Shown: positions 22,905 through 34,856, counted from the first letter of the stretch. The stretch is 64,000 bases of DNA from Taiwanofungus camphoratus (GCA_003999685.1 CP021231.1:186001-250000); one strand, 5' to 3'. Translations and numbers: made by a program. Notes: a model not told the origin generated them from the sequence alone.

Positions 22905-25581
22905 ACTCGTCGTTCAGAATGCTATGTTGAACAAGGTAATTCACAAGACATTCGATAGGGTAGTGGCACGAAGTGACCGTCGCTACAATCGATAGCTTCT
23001 TATAAGCGCGACACGGGGGATCGAAGCAAGTGGGCGCGCGTGGTGGAGCTGCTCAGCCTCTCCGCCGGAGGCTCTTGCCTCTCATCCGCCGTGACTGGCG
23101 TGGAAATACAAGCGTTGGCAAGCGCTGCAAAAGCAATTTACGACGCAATGACTGCCGCTGTCAGTGTTGTGCGTCGAGGACTGTGACAGTTGCTACCAAC
23201 ATTGCTCGTCGAAGGCGCTGGCTTCAGCCGAGAGACTGCTGGATTCACGCCCCACGTGACCCAGGTCCATTTCAGGTAGTCGTTGTGGTTCAGTTTTCAA
23301 CCTCCCCGAGTCAGTCGTCTGGCGTACACAGTATGAGCACAACTGGCTAAAGCAACACATAACTGACTACGGGTAGATGTCTACTATACTCCGAATTCCC
23401 TGAAGGAAGGGTAGCGTATCTATGTCTCTATCTTTTCCACGTTTCGTAGTCGCCGACGCTGCTAAGTCGGAGAGCAGGGCTTCAACTCCTTTGTGGCATT
23501 GTCAAGAAGCTCACAGGTGGAATGTTTCATCAGACACATGCTTGTGCGGGAGAATTCTTGGGAATCGTCTTCTGTGCTGAGCGACGCACGATCTCCTTCC
23601 GCTTCGTCTGCTGAGCTACACCTGTTACCTACCCATCCCTGCACCGAGACGCATTCCTCCATTTCTGGTCTTCCACGGCGATCATCCGGCAACCATATGG
23701 CTCTGTTGTGGGGTTCAATGCCAGCCACCCTGTCACGCACTGCAAAGGCAGCGCAATGGATGCATCCGCACATTGGGTTGCCGGCGCCCCACGATCGGCA
23801 GTCATGAGCACGATCGGATCTCGACAAGAGAACCTCATGTCTGACGGTCCTTCGCATGCTTTTCTGCTCGAGCTTGTGGGGAAGGGATCAAGTGAGCAAT
23901 GTGCATATGGATCATTGCTGTGTCCTCGTGTTGTTTGCAATGAATAATAGTTGTTTGTCTCTCAACCGCATGCTTTGTATATTGTACTCATAGGCCCTTC
24001 AACGCTACCTCTCCAAATGCTCCATCGTGAACAGTTGGCGCAAACATCCCAAAACCCCACCTTAACATTTGTTACGACTTCATTCGATTACCGTCTCAGA
24101 CTGAGAGGCTTGCGGGAACCTCCTGGCCTCATTCTTCCGCAATAGGCACCTGAACCCCTATGTTGCCCCTATCCTTAACTTCCATTGACGGGCCCCCTTG
24201 AACACACGGATCTTGTTCAATTCACCGGTCCAGACAATCTCGAGAAGAGGTAAATCGCCAAAAGCAGTCTATCTATCCTTGGCATGACTAGCCGTGGCTC
24301 GGCTTCGCCAGTCATACGCTTGCCCAAGCCTTTCAGTGCCGCCAATCGTTCCAAATCCGACGACATACTTAACCGTAAAGCCCTCCCTCGATCAACGCTT
24401 ACCCGGCGTACCAACAATCACTCCCGGGACAACCTATACTTTACTTGCCGGTAGGTGTAAACGAAAGCCTCCGATGTTTAGAACACCGGAAACAAGACGC
24501 CGTCTGTCCTGTCGGAAGTATCAGCGTATCTAGCTCATCTTCTTCCAGGATTCAATCTGAGAAATGGAACATGAACTTGAAGGGCATACCGCTACGCTGC
24601 CAAGCTGGAGGGCGTCCCAGAATCGGCAGTTGTATGATTCAATAAGCCCAGCTTGTCCGAGGCTGGCCAAGCATGCAATGGTTCCGACTCGGAGTTCCAG
24701 TGTAAATGGACATGGTAATCGAGTGAGCTTGATCGCCTACAAGACCCATTACATACGTAGCGGGAATAAATCTACCGTCTGGAGATTTGTACTACATGCG
24801 TAGTGGGCATAATTCTACAGTTGGGGAATTCGTACATCAGGAAAAAACTTTTCCTTGCGACGATTTACTGTTCTTGTTGACTTATATAAGGCAATTCATG
24901 TTTTTATGATTCCTTAATGTCCTTACTTGCCTTGAATAGGACCGTGAGACGCATTCAGAATAAGGACATTTGAGGTTTTGCTGATGGCCTACGGCCGTCT
25001 ACTATGTGTGTCAAACAGACTTACCTAGCTGATGCGGCCAGAAGGAACGCACTCATGTAACTTGTGGCATAACAAGTGTTAGTGTACAGTGACATGTAGC
25101 TCCCAGGTCGGCCCACTATCCATGCAGCCTTCTTAAGCTATTTTGACTGAGCTTTTCTTGCCGTCCTGAGCCGAATCCATAGCCTTAGAGACATAGGCCT
25201 CTCGAGCGAATATCTCAAGGCTGTTTCGAGGGACGCAAATTGATCTGTCTCGCAATGCACACCCAGTGCAGTCGTGCAGACTCACTAAATTTTTCTCCTC
25301 TGATTCCCGGTTATTGCGCTATTGCTGGTGCCGGAATGTAAGGCGTTATGTAGGTGTTTCATGACAACAATAGTTTAGAAGGATATGGAACAACATCGTT
25401 TCAAAGTGGGACCGTGGATATGAGCTACACATGATGGAACATAGTCATACAATGCAGAATTGTCATCAGCTCGAAATATATATGAGTAGAATTTCTCCTA
25501 TAGCAAATATCTGCAGTATTCAATATTTGCGATCCAGTCGCATAGTTGCCATGATCGAAAACAACCCTGTTAGAACGTTAT
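22905..25581. other. Intergenic, about 2.7 kb without a supported gene
   Basis: The left part is the promoter side of the kinase gene. ORFs at 23462-23947 on either strand lack recognisable motifs. A diverged 43-bp tandem repeat lies at 24751-24836. The right part contains the 3' side of the first double-BTB gene. Confidence 0.5.
24751..24836. repeat. Diverged tandem repeat, two units of 43 bp
   Basis: Units at 24751-24793 and 24794-24836 align without gaps, about 75 percent identical, each beginning ACAT(A/G)CGTAG. A looser resemblance occurs near 51500. Possibly a decayed transposon end. Confidence 0.45.
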
Positions 25582-27120
25582 CTACAGTGAAGAGATTAAT
25601 ATGTTGATCGCCACTTCCCACTTGCTGAAACCACTCACTTCCGCGAGGGCTTTCTGGATGGAGTTGCCCAGAGTATTGGTCTCTTTAATGAAGAGCTTGA
25701 GATTCAATGTTGAATTATGGACATATTGGGGTCGCAGCGAAGAAGCAAGCGCAAGATGGGGGCAGACATGATTGCTAACGTAAGCCAATGCATCTTGCAT
25801 ATAGAAGTCCAATAAATCAAGATGGGCTTTCTTCAAGTCTTCAACCTTTTCACTAAAGTATAAGTCCTTTACGTCAGGGGGGGATATAACGAACAGTGAT
25901 CCTTCACTATTTAGACGAGTCAAAATAGAGGAGACCGCGTCTCGGCTGCATCGACGATATAGAAGGAGTCGACGATAGGCTGAAGCAGACACTGACTCCA
26001 TCTCGGGAACATAAGTATCGCACCTGACAGATACAGCCCGTCGAGCTAAGTTCGGGGCCTCCTTTACCCAATTGTGCCGCATAGCTATGAGGTATAACCG
26101 AAGGGGTTGAGCCTTCAAGCGCTCCATCAGCCTCCCCTTGGCGAGCTCTACTGCCCTGGGCACCTTATATTTCGTACCAGCGTCCAATAAGGCAACCAGA
26201 ATATCCAGCTCCTCAATTTCTGGATCTGCGATTGGATAGCAAAGCTGGAAAAGGTGAACGAGCGTCCGACTATCTTCCGCTAGCGAGAAAATCGGGAGAG
26301 GTAGGATCTCGGTCCTTTCATCTATGGCGGTGGACTGCCTGTCGGCTGGAAATAATTGCACAACCTCCGAAGACGCATAACTGAGTATGTGCCGATTCAG
26401 GTAGAAATCGACACCATCTGAGGAGCGGGCGATGATATCTGAGTCAGATCTACGAGGGAATGGATTGGAAAATCCCTCCTGCATGTTCGTCTCAGATGAT
26501 ACCATCTTTTGATCGGGTTTGCAGAATGTGAATATTGTAGACGAAGATACAAGTGATCGCCCTTTCCGGTACTGCAGGAGCCGATAGTAGGCGCCAGCAG
26601 TAATATCATCCATCTCTGGTACATAGGCGTCGATAGGTAACAATTTGGTTGCGCAAAATGATTCTGCAGCCATCTCTGCTACGCCCTCCAGGTTGAGCTG
26701 ACAAGCTACGGCATATACCACAAGAGGTTCGTGGACACAGCACGCTGATATCGAATTTTTCATCAGGACAATCGCTTCCTCCATCTGATACTTGATAGCG
26801 GCTTCTAGTACTGGTTTTATCTGCATCGCACTGAGAAATGCCGGATCTGCAACAGGATAGCATAATCGCAACAGGCAATCCAATGTCCCGCTGTTCTCCG
26901 TGACACGGACGAGTGGGAGACCGCTGGTTGGATGAGGATCTTGGGTTTCACCCTGTCGGACGGCCGGTTGCGGCAAGGTGAACATATCATGGAAGAACGG
27001 TGATGCTAGGCTCAGGACGAGCTTGTGAACATGGAAATCGACGCAGTCGGATGAGCGAATGATGACATCTGCGTTTGGATAATTGAAACGGTGTTTCATA
27101 ATGGCTGGTGGAAGTACCAT
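25582..27120 (-). CDS. Double BTB/POZ-domain protein, intronless
   Basis: A single uninterrupted frame encodes 512 aa. Two BTB modules are visible. The first is at about residues 8-120 (NADVIIRSSDCVDFHVHKLV, LASPFFHDMF, LLRLCYPVADP). The second is at about 225-330 (SDIIARSSDGVDFYLNRHIL, LFQLCYPIADP). Each is followed by a helical BACK-like extension (YVPEMDDITAGAYYRLLQYR and YVPEMESVSASAYRRLLLYR). The duplication of BTB plus extension is therefore internal. A C-terminal helical tail follows. Known: BTB domains mediate dimerisation and often Cullin-3 recruitment; agaricomycetes carry expanded single-module families. A paralogue with the same layout lies at 33357-34856. No substrate-binding domain other than these repeats is seen. 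Confidence 0.85.
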   Translation of the reverse strand: MVLPPAIMKHRFNYPNADVIIRSSDCVDFHVHKLVLSLASPFFHDMFTLPQPAVRQGETQDPHPTSGLPLVRVTENSGTLDCLLRLCYPVADPAFLSAMQIKPVLEAAIKYQMEEAIVLMKNSISACCVHEPLVVYAVACQLNLEGVAEMAAESFCATKLLPIDAYVPEMDDITAGAYYRLLQYRKGRSLVSSSTIFTFCKPDQKMVSSETNMQEGFSNPFPRRSDSDIIARSSDGVDFYLNRHILSYASSEVVQLFPADRQSTAIDERTEILPLPIFSLAEDSRTLVHLFQLCYPIADPEIEELDILVALLDAGTKYKVPRAVELAKGRLMERLKAQPLRLYLIAMRHNWVKEAPNLARRAVSVRCDTYVPEMESVSASAYRRLLLYRRCSRDAVSSILTRLNSEGSLFVISPPDVKDLYFSEKVEDLKKAHLDLLDFYMQDALAYVSNHVCPHLALASSLRPQYVHNSTLNLKLFIKETNTLGNSIQKALAEVSGFSKWEVAINILISSL

Positions 27121-27313
27121 GCTCCAACTTGAGGGTTACGACGAAATACTTAATATGCGACGTTGCATGCATCCTTCAAAGTGGAAGAACACGATGTAAA
27201 CGGACCTTCTCCGTCTCACGTGACCTGTAAGTGAGATACACATTGATCTTATATAAAGTCGATATTCTACCTCAAATAGCTCTCAGCGAAGGCAGAAACG
27301 CATTCTTGACGAG
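27121..27313. promoter_or_regulatory. Bidirectional promoter between BTB gene and TFC4
   Basis: 193 bp separate the divergent start codons. A palindromic E-box CACGTG lies at 27217-27222, and a TATATAAA box lies near 27250-27257, about 57 nt upstream of the TFC4 ATG. The assignment is from position and sequence only. Confidence 0.5.
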
Positions 27314-30300
27314 ATGACAGAAATGGCAAACAAGTCGCTCATATCATCTTTGGGCTCAGAGGATGATGATACTGAAGACTCAGATGACCCTAATTTTACA
27401 CAAGCTAGCGGTTCCGACGACGACTATTCCACAGAGGAAGATGAGGACAAAGACGAGGAAGAAGATGAGACAGACGAAGAGAATGAATATGTGACTGGTA
27501 GCAAATCCAACCTAGAATCACAGAGTGCTAGTGCTGAGGTCGAGATAGAAGGAGATTTCGAGTATGTCAACATGTTCCATTGCATCGGGAGTTAATTATT
27601 GAAGTTATATACCAAAACACAGTCGTCTTGTTGCGACTATACGCCAGGCCGGTGATGGGTCCAGTTCCGGAATGTTGACTAAAGTGTGGGATTTCAATCT
27701 TGAAGAGAAAGAAGCTGAATTTCTGGATGACCTGCGTGCGGCATCTGGAGTTGGGCGTACCAAGAAAAAAGCAAGTTGGTTCAAGCTTTACATGAGGAAG
27801 TGCTTACATCCTAGACAGCGCGGAAGACGTGCTGGTCCTATCCTTTCTCAACAAACTCGCACACTTATCGGCGAGGGTAACCAGGCTTATGTCGACAATA
27901 ACATCCCAGAAACAATTCGTATCATGCAAGAAGTCATCCGTATTGAGCCTCGCGCTTCCTCCGCATGGTCTGTACTTGCACAATGCTACTCGGATCTCAA
28001 TGAACCGCAGAAGGCGTTGCAATTACGCATAATGGCGGCGCATTTGAACCACGATGCGGAGGAATGGGACCGATTGGCCAAACAATCTATGTACATCACG
28101 TTCTATTCATTCTTTTCATCTTCAAAGAAAGTTCACGATCTTCTGGCTCAGCGAGATAGGGCATAACCAACAAGCTCTCTATTGTTACGGGAAGATTTAC
28201 AGCTTGGATCCTACTAACGTGAACGCTCTGTGGGACCGAGCCTCCCTTGCCAAAGAAATTGGAGACTTGAAGACAGTTCGTTAACAGACTCCTCCGGTTT
28301 CTCCTTACTTACTACTGTGCTTTGCTCAGGCACGTCATACATTCCTCGCTATCCTGAAACGAGTCCCTCATAATCTCACTGTTCTTGATGAATTGCGTCC
28401 CATTCTGATAGAACTTTCTAACCTTCCCCTCTGTGCCTCTCTCTTTGCCGACAATTTCTCGTACTACTACTCCGTTTTCCCTTCTGGTGTCGGCTTTGAT
28501 TCCGAAACTCAGCAAGAAGTCCCCGGTGGTGGGTTTGGCATAATGCACCTGCTCGTTTTGGCGGACCTCTATAACACTCTAGGAGAATACGAGAAGGCAG
28601 TAGGGACAATCAGAAGGGGATGCAGATGGCTGCAAGGGCGCGCACAGCAGAAGTTCTGGGATGTATGTGATGATGATCGTGAATACGATGTTGCAGAAGG
28701 TGTGCGAGGAGACGGCGAGCTACAACCTGGAAATTATCCCCTGGACGTGAATGCGCGACATCGCCTCGCCATAGCGCGAATCAAGATGGGTGAAGTGGAA
28801 GAGGGGAAGGTGTGTTGCTAGTCATCGCGGAATTCGAACAGATCGAGCCCATGTCTTTCCACAGGTTCACGCCAACATCGTGCTCTCACATGAGGTCGCA
28901 GAGTATGTCCCTCTATTTGGAGAGATCGCAGACGCCTACTTTGAGCGAGAGTTGTACGCCGAGGCAGGGCACATATATGAAATTCTCGGCGGAGATCCTG
29001 GGGTGTGTGAATCCTCAAGCTTCGCGCAGCAAACGCTAATCTTGCTCCTGACTCATAGACAAGTAGTCTATACGTTCTCCTTCAAGCGGCTGCCTGTCGA
29101 CGTATGGTGGGTGATATTAAGGAAGCTGCTGAAGTTTATGAACATGGTGAGTAGTACTGTAGCGGAGAAAACGAGCCAAAGGGTTGACGATTGGATAGTC
29201 GTTATGGCAGATCCGACACACAATGAAGCTAAAATGAAGCTTGCCGAAATATATGAAATATTGAACGAGCCACGAAAAGCTCTTGACTTGGTGCTGCAGG
29301 GCGAGTTTGCACTTTCCTTCCCGGTGAAGATCTATCCAGAGTGTCCTAATACCTCAGTGACAGTTATCGCTTCGCGCAGAAGACGTCACCGTCAAGACAC
29401 CTCCGACGGTATGAGCGAAGAGCCGGCTACCACAACTCTCTTCGAAGAGAAGGCCCGACCCAAGGGCAAGGACTCGTCCGCGAAGCCTCCAAATAGACTC
29501 ACAGTTACTCAACTTCGGGACCTCGAAGCCCAGAAAGAACGAGAGGTAATACAAGGCTTTCACAGGATTAGGCAATTATGGCCGCGCATACTGGCAGGCG
29601 GTGATGCCGATGCCGAGAGGGAATGGCTTGTTGAAGCAGAAAAACTCGTCGAGTCATTCAGAGAGACCAGGAACCTTTTTCTTACTACCCGAGTAAGTCT
29701 CAATTTCTGGTTGGTGCCACTCGACCTTCGAGGCGACTTTATGTGTTTGCTTAAGCACCAAGGTTTCCGCGGCATGTTCCCAAGGAGTTCAAGGAAGCAG
29801 ACGACAGAAGCGAGCGAGGAAAGCATGGCCTCCCGCCTTCAGCTCGAGCTAGGTGAATATTTGAGGAATATAGGTTTATGATATAAATCTCAAGTATGTC
29901 GTGCTTGTAGGACACGATAGCATGGTGCGAACAGCGCGGACAGAAGGTGTAAAATCGGACAAGCAGAATACCTTTCGCACAATATCGTTTGATGAATGGC
30001 TACGGCTATTCATGCATGTTGAGTTCTCCAAAACTGATCGTTTATCATACTTATTCATCGACTTATTTAGTACGCATTTCTACTCACTCAGAGAAACCAG
30101 TACCATTTAGCACAAGAAGTCCTTCAGCACATCACTTATTCCAATGCGTACCAGACTCGTCGTGCCCAAGATGCAATACGACTTGCGTTGATGAGTATGC
30201 ACATATTTACCGTTATGATTGGTTTCGAGATCTGTTTGGTTTACTCTTTCGTCCTGTTCGATCAGCTTGCGCTCTCCGAGCTGGAAGATATGCGACCGTC

Positions 30301-31350
30301 GTCGAACAGTCTCGTAAATTGGTCAACGCTCATCAATTCAACAATGAGCCACTCCGCATCTTGCTAGCTGCTCTCGGGAGTGGCTTGCATGCAACCGATT
30401 CATTCCTTGCATCTACACTCTCTAAGCATCTCCTTCGTGAAGTAAGACTAGCAGATGCAGCAATCAAGAACAAGGACGCATTAAGATGGAATCCTACACT
30501 TCGACGATATGGACTTCCAAGTGCTCCCACAAATAAAGGTGGCGAAAACGATGATGCTGTAGATGACGAGGATGAAGCGACAAGGGAAGGATCTCCAACT
30601 GCTACCGAGAAGGAGTTTGTGCTAGACAAGACGAATCTGCCGACCAAGAGCAATCCTATAAACATAGCGTTGTACGGGCAGATTTGTCTTGCAGCAAGGA
30701 GTTATCAATCCGCACTGTGTACGTCCGTCGCTGTCACTTTGACTTATCAATGCTTGGACCCACTCACGGATCTCTAGTCTATCTGTTGCATGCTTATGAT
30801 TATTGCCCTTACGATCCCATGATCTGTATTTGCCTAGCAATCGCATCCTTTGGACGTGCCATGCAGCGACAGTCTGATAATCGACATCATCTCATAACTC
30901 AGGTGGTGTCCCTCCAAGTCAGGATTTTAGTCAAGAACTGACGGGAGCGTCTTCGATTAGGGAATGGCGTTCCTATCTCGCTATAGGGCGCTCCGTAGCT
31001 CCGACACGGATGGTATGGATGAAATTGAGTTTAACTTCGGGCGCGCATTTCAGCAGTTAGGTACTTGCAGATCTTTACTGTCCATTTACGCCGTCATATC
31101 GAGATTTTATAGGCTTACACTCCTTGGCTGTTCGCCATTACGAGCGAGTACTGGTAATGGCAGAAAATAAACTACAAACAGGTGATCAGGTACGTTCTAT
31201 TTTAGAAGACGATCTGACTAACTGAGTCATGACCATTGGTAGTATAATGGGCTGGCTCGTGAAGCTGCATATAATCTTTCCCTCATTTTCGTTACGACTG
31301 GTGCGACACCATTAGCACAGAATCTGTATCGCCGATGGCTCTCGTTGTGA
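27314..31350 (+). CDS. TFC4: Transcription factor TFIIIC subunit TFC4/GTF3C3 (TPR protein)
   Basis: Sixteen exons: 27314-27561, 27623-28090, 28152-28275, 28330-28809, 28865-29002, 29059-29146, 29199-29300, 29364-29692, 29756-29852, 29911-30017, 30071-30194, 30266-30718, 30778-30902, 30961-31060, 31113-31189, 31243-31350; 1055 aa. The N-terminus is strongly acidic (about residues 15-60). Then come arrays of tetratricopeptide repeats, for example GEGNQAYVDNNIPETIRIMQ, SAWSVLAQCYSDLNEPQKAL, GHNQQALYCYGKIYSLDPTN and LLVLADLYNTLGEYEKAV. A conserved C-terminal TPR set ends LAREAAYNLSLIF..LYRRWLSL. Known role: this TFIIIC subunit bridges the A-box complex to TFIIIB at tRNA and 5S genes in the nucleus. 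Joining exons 7 and 8 into the expected LQVIASRRR uses a GC-AG intron of 63 nt; reading through it also stays in frame. Shares a short promoter with the BTB gene. Confidence 0.92.
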
Positions 31351-31660
31351 GAATATTCTTATTTCTCTAAGCAAACTTGTATCCTGTTTTGTTTTTATGT
31401 TTACTGTATCGCTGGTACCACTCAGTTGGGCATTGGGTATATTGCAACTTGAACCAGGCTCTCACTATCCGAGGTGATGTTTCTGTGGCTGACTTTAGAG
31501 GCCAGTCAGAATGCGAACTTGTTCCGTTCTCGACTGAAGCACTCGAGTATAAATTACGATCATCATACTCGACATAAACTAACTCACCCTGTGCATCGCT
31601 CTCTTGAAATTCCACGTTCTACATACCTATAATTTGACTTCATCCTCACCTGTCGACAAC
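31351..31660. other. Intergenic, 310 bp
   Basis: Between the TFC4 stop and the next start codon; no feature seen beyond the presumed terminator and promoter. Confidence 0.5.
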
Positions 31661-33016
31661 ATGGATCTGTTGTCCCTCCCTTCTACGTCTGGCATGGTGA
31701 GTCTGCATCATTTTAGATCTCTCAGGGTGGCTCGAGTTGAATTTACCCCACAGCCTGCTCTATCCAAAAGTTCTACTGCCAGCGATAGTTCAATGGAGCC
31801 CACCCCTCTCTCGTCGGGCCTTTGCACGCCCAGCGATGTTGAGATAGAGTCTTTTGATGACGTCTTTATAGCAATACATCCTCCGCTAGGGAAGAACGAG
31901 TTCTTTCCCCAAGGACCGCCCTTTACCAAACTCGAACCATTCAACCTTGCTGATCCTCCAGCTTTGAAAAGCAAGCCTCTGTCACGCGTAGTCGCAAAAG
32001 CAAAGAAGATGGCTGGGAAGACCTTGAGTGTCCGGAAGACGTTGCGAAAGGTTCGTACAGCCGTTCTCATACCTTGCGACTCGTGAAATGCGTTTGTCGA
32101 CACGGCACGGACGTAATAGGCACGTTCCCGCTCTTTCGAAACGGAGCCTGCATCTCTCGACCAAGACCTGTCCGACATATCGAACATCAAAGATGCTATG
32201 GTGAGTTTGAGAACTATTAGCATGATCTCCTGGAATACCGTATGAATATTCCAAATAAAAGCTATCGTCCGGTTTGTCTATCAAAATAACCCGGGACGTG
32301 GTTAGTGACGCAGGAGCTGTCGAAGAACACGAGGTTAATCAAAACACCACATTCGTGACTTGAATGGCCTGACAATTGATTCATTCCAGTCAAATCTTAG
32401 CGATACACAGTTGGTGCGGGCGCACGATAGTATCGCCAACTCGCCTGAAAGCAAGGGAAAAGGCATTAATGGACACTTCAACACCTCAGAGACTCCTTTG
32501 GACTCTCTGGATTCGTTCCTCACACTTGATGATTCATCTTCCTCTCGAGAACCACTCACCCTTCCAACTAGTAAATCTGCCCTTCTGCGGATCATCTTTT
32601 TCCTGCCTTGGTGCATTACGGTTGGCGGCGCAATCCTCCTCTCCCCGCAACATCTCGAAATTATCACCTTCCCGCCGGGGTACCTATCATCGCCTACGGG
32701 CACACGCCGTTTCGCGTTCTGGGCGGACTGCGCGGGGCATCAGGTCTTCATCTTCCTCGCATGCTTGGCCGCATATGTGTGGTGGGACTTTCCACGCGGA
32801 GTGCTCCTTGCCTCGGCCGCGCTGGCGCGGTTCGTCTACGTATGGCACGACTTCCGGGTGGACCAGAGCATCCCACCAGGCGAGGACGATCGGCAAAGTC
32901 TATATTTGGTGGTGACTCTGGCATACACGAAAGAGGACATGGTCATCCGCACTATACCTAATCGACTCACTAGCAGCTTGCCTGATGCACAAGGAGAGCG
33001 AGAGTATTCGATCTGA
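31661..33016 (+). CDS. Uncharacterised two-pass membrane protein
   Basis: Five exons: 31661-31696, 31754-32050, 32120-32200, 32262-32333, 32390-33016; 370 aa, all junctions in phase 0. Residues 1-220 are polar, Ser/Pro-rich and probably cytosolic, with a basic patch (VAKAKKMAGKTLSVRKTLRK). Two hydrophobic stretches follow: LLRIIFFLPWCITVGGAILL at about 225-245, and a longer one at about 275-310 (VFIFLACLAAYVWW, then VLLASAALARFVYVW). A short polar tail ends EREYSI. No known domain is recognised. Inference: a membrane protein with an unstructured regulatory N-terminus. The 57-nt first intron is in frame, so a retained form would still be translated. Confidence 0.7.
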
Positions 33017-33356
33017 ATGAGGAATCTTGTAATCTACAGTGTACTACTACCGGCGGTCCCTTTCACACTAAAATGTACTTTATCAATTATGAGTTCCTGG
33101 GTCATTGTTGGACATTCTGAAGAGAGTCATGGTCGCTTCAGTCGCAACAGCCCTTTTTATTGATAACATGCAGACGTACCATCTCACTCAGCGGTCTCAG
33201 ACCTTGCACACGTAAAGGCGCCCAATCACTTATTTATCGCAATATTTATGCGCACTTCTCAACTTCCCTTTTGGCGGCGATTGCCAGCTGGGACGTTGCT
33301 CCTGCTTACATGCTGCACCCGAACCTTGCTATTCCACGCCTAAGATAGTATTCGAA
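33017..33356. other. Intergenic, 340 bp
   Basis: Upstream region of the second double-BTB gene; no other feature seen. Confidence 0.5.
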
Positions 33357-34856
33357 ATGGCTGAACCTACTGCGTCTTCCCCGTTCGACAAGGCAGATGC
33401 AGATATCATCCTTCGCTCCTCAGACAACGTCGACTTTTACGTATACAAAGTGGTTCTACGTCTAGCGTCCCCCTTCTTCGAAGACATGTTCACTTTACCC
33501 CAGAACAGCTGCCCAGAAGGACAAGACACCCATCCACATTCCGGTCTTCCGCTGGTTCACGTCACCGAAAACAGCCAGACCTTGGATAGTCTTTTACGGC
33601 TATGCTACCCTGTGGCAGATCCTGTCCTGTCGAAGCTAGCGGATGTTCAAGCTGTTCTATCAGCGGCGTTGAAATACCAGATGGACGAGGCGACAGCGTT
33701 GATGAAGACGTATCTCTCGAGCCACGTCCGTAACAAGCCTCTCTCAGTGTATGCTATTGCTTGCAGCCTCGGGCTCGAGGAGAATGCGAGAGCGGCTGCA
33801 GAGGTCTTCTGCAACGATCCAATGATCGACAGCTATGATCCTGCAATGGATGAGGTCTCGTCCGGCGCATATTATCGGTTGTTACAATTTCGCCGGAGGA
33901 GGGCACTCAGCCCGTTCTTCTTCGCAATGATCCCCGGTGGACACACATTCTGCAACATTAGCTCAACTCGTTGCACAGTACAAAAGGCCGGACCGAAGAG
34001 CGAAGAAGAAAGGACTCATATTACCTCTTTCTTACGTCTGTTCGACGGTCTATTGCCCAAGGACATCATTCTCCGATCTTCGGAAGGAGTCGAGTTCCAT
34101 GTTTCTCAGTGCATCATCTCTGCGACATCTACAATCATTCCCACTGCTACTGAGATAGAGAATATTGGCGAGGAAGGGATTCGTGCCTTTACTCTCGCTG
34201 AGGACGGCTACACACTATCACAACTTCTGCAGTTTTCTTATCCGACGCCAGATCCAAACATCGGAGATTTTGACAATCTGGCTGTAGTGCTGGAGGCAGC
34301 AGCGAAGTATAAGATCGCAAGAGGCATCGCTTTTGCAAGGAAAGCATTGATGGAGCACGTTCCGACATATCCGCTGCGGGTATATTTCATATCAATGCGA
34401 CACAAATGGCGGAGCGAGGCCGAGAAGGCAGCCAAACACATCGTGGTTGAACCCAAGGACGTCTATGTGCCCGAGATGGAGGAGGTATCAGCAGCTGCCT
34501 ATCGTCGACTCCTTGTCTATCGCCAGCGGTGTCATTCTGCCGTTGCCCATTTCAGTGAGAAATTCACTGAGACGTCAAGTTCAGGCAGAGCGCGCGAAGT
34601 ATACTGGACTGAAAGTGGGCTGGAATACAACACTGCGCACGATCGGTTCTGCTTCGATCTTCTCAAGGCAGTTTTTTCCACAAGTACCGTGACACATCCC
34701 TATATGATACTCGTATCTGCCCGTTTGTACCACATTCGCCGAGCAGATAGATCATATACTCAGTTGAATTCCTTCCTCGAGGATTGCCAGAGGCTTGAGA
34801 CTGACCTACGGCGTGTGCTTTCAGAGGTCAGTGTGATGGTTTTTTTCACTCAGTGA
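33357..34856 (+). CDS. Double BTB/POZ-domain protein, intronless paralogue
   Basis: A single frame of 499 aa starting MAEPTASSPFDKADADIILR. The first BTB module (about 10-125) has NVDFYVYKVVLRLASPFFED and LLRLCYPVADP. The second (about 235-335) has DIILRSSEGVEFHVSQCIIS and LLQFSYPTPDP. Both are followed by the helical extension (YDPAMDEVSSGAYYRLLQFR and YVPEMEEVSAAAYRRLLVYR). Layout and motifs match the gene at 25582-27120, in opposite orientation; the two intact copies bracket TFC4 and the membrane-protein gene. The extreme C-terminus (VSVMVFFTQ) may be the read-through of an unspliced intron starting at GTCAGT, so the last few residues are uncertain. Confidence 0.85.
   Translation: MAEPTASSPFDKADADIILRSSDNVDFYVYKVVLRLASPFFEDMFTLPQNSCPEGQDTHPHSGLPLVHVTENSQTLDSLLRLCYPVADPVLSKLADVQAVLSAALKYQMDEATALMKTYLSSHVRNKPLSVYAIACSLGLEENARAAAEVFCNDPMIDSYDPAMDEVSSGAYYRLLQFRRRRALSPFFFAMIPGGHTFCNISSTRCTVQKAGPKSEEERTHITSFLRLFDGLLPKDIILRSSEGVEFHVSQCIISATSTIIPTATEIENIGEEGIRAFTLAEDGYTLSQLLQFSYPTPDPNIGDFDNLAVVLEAAAKYKIARGIAFARKALMEHVPTYPLRVYFISMRHKWRSEAEKAAKHIVVEPKDVYVPEMEEVSAAAYRRLLVYRQRCHSAVAHFSEKFTETSSSGRAREVYWTESGLEYNTAHDRFCFDLLKAVFSTSTVTHPYMILVSARLYHIRRADRSYTQLNSFLEDCQRLETDLRRVLSEVSVMVFFTQ

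Noticed and set aside
23708-23730. GTTCAATGC resembling a tRNA B box
   Set aside because: No A box, cloverleaf or acceptor stem could be formed around it.
23462-23947. Overlapping ORFs on both strands in the 22.9-25.6 kb gap
   Set aside because: No motif, no splice continuation, and comparable open frames on opposite strands, as expected by chance.
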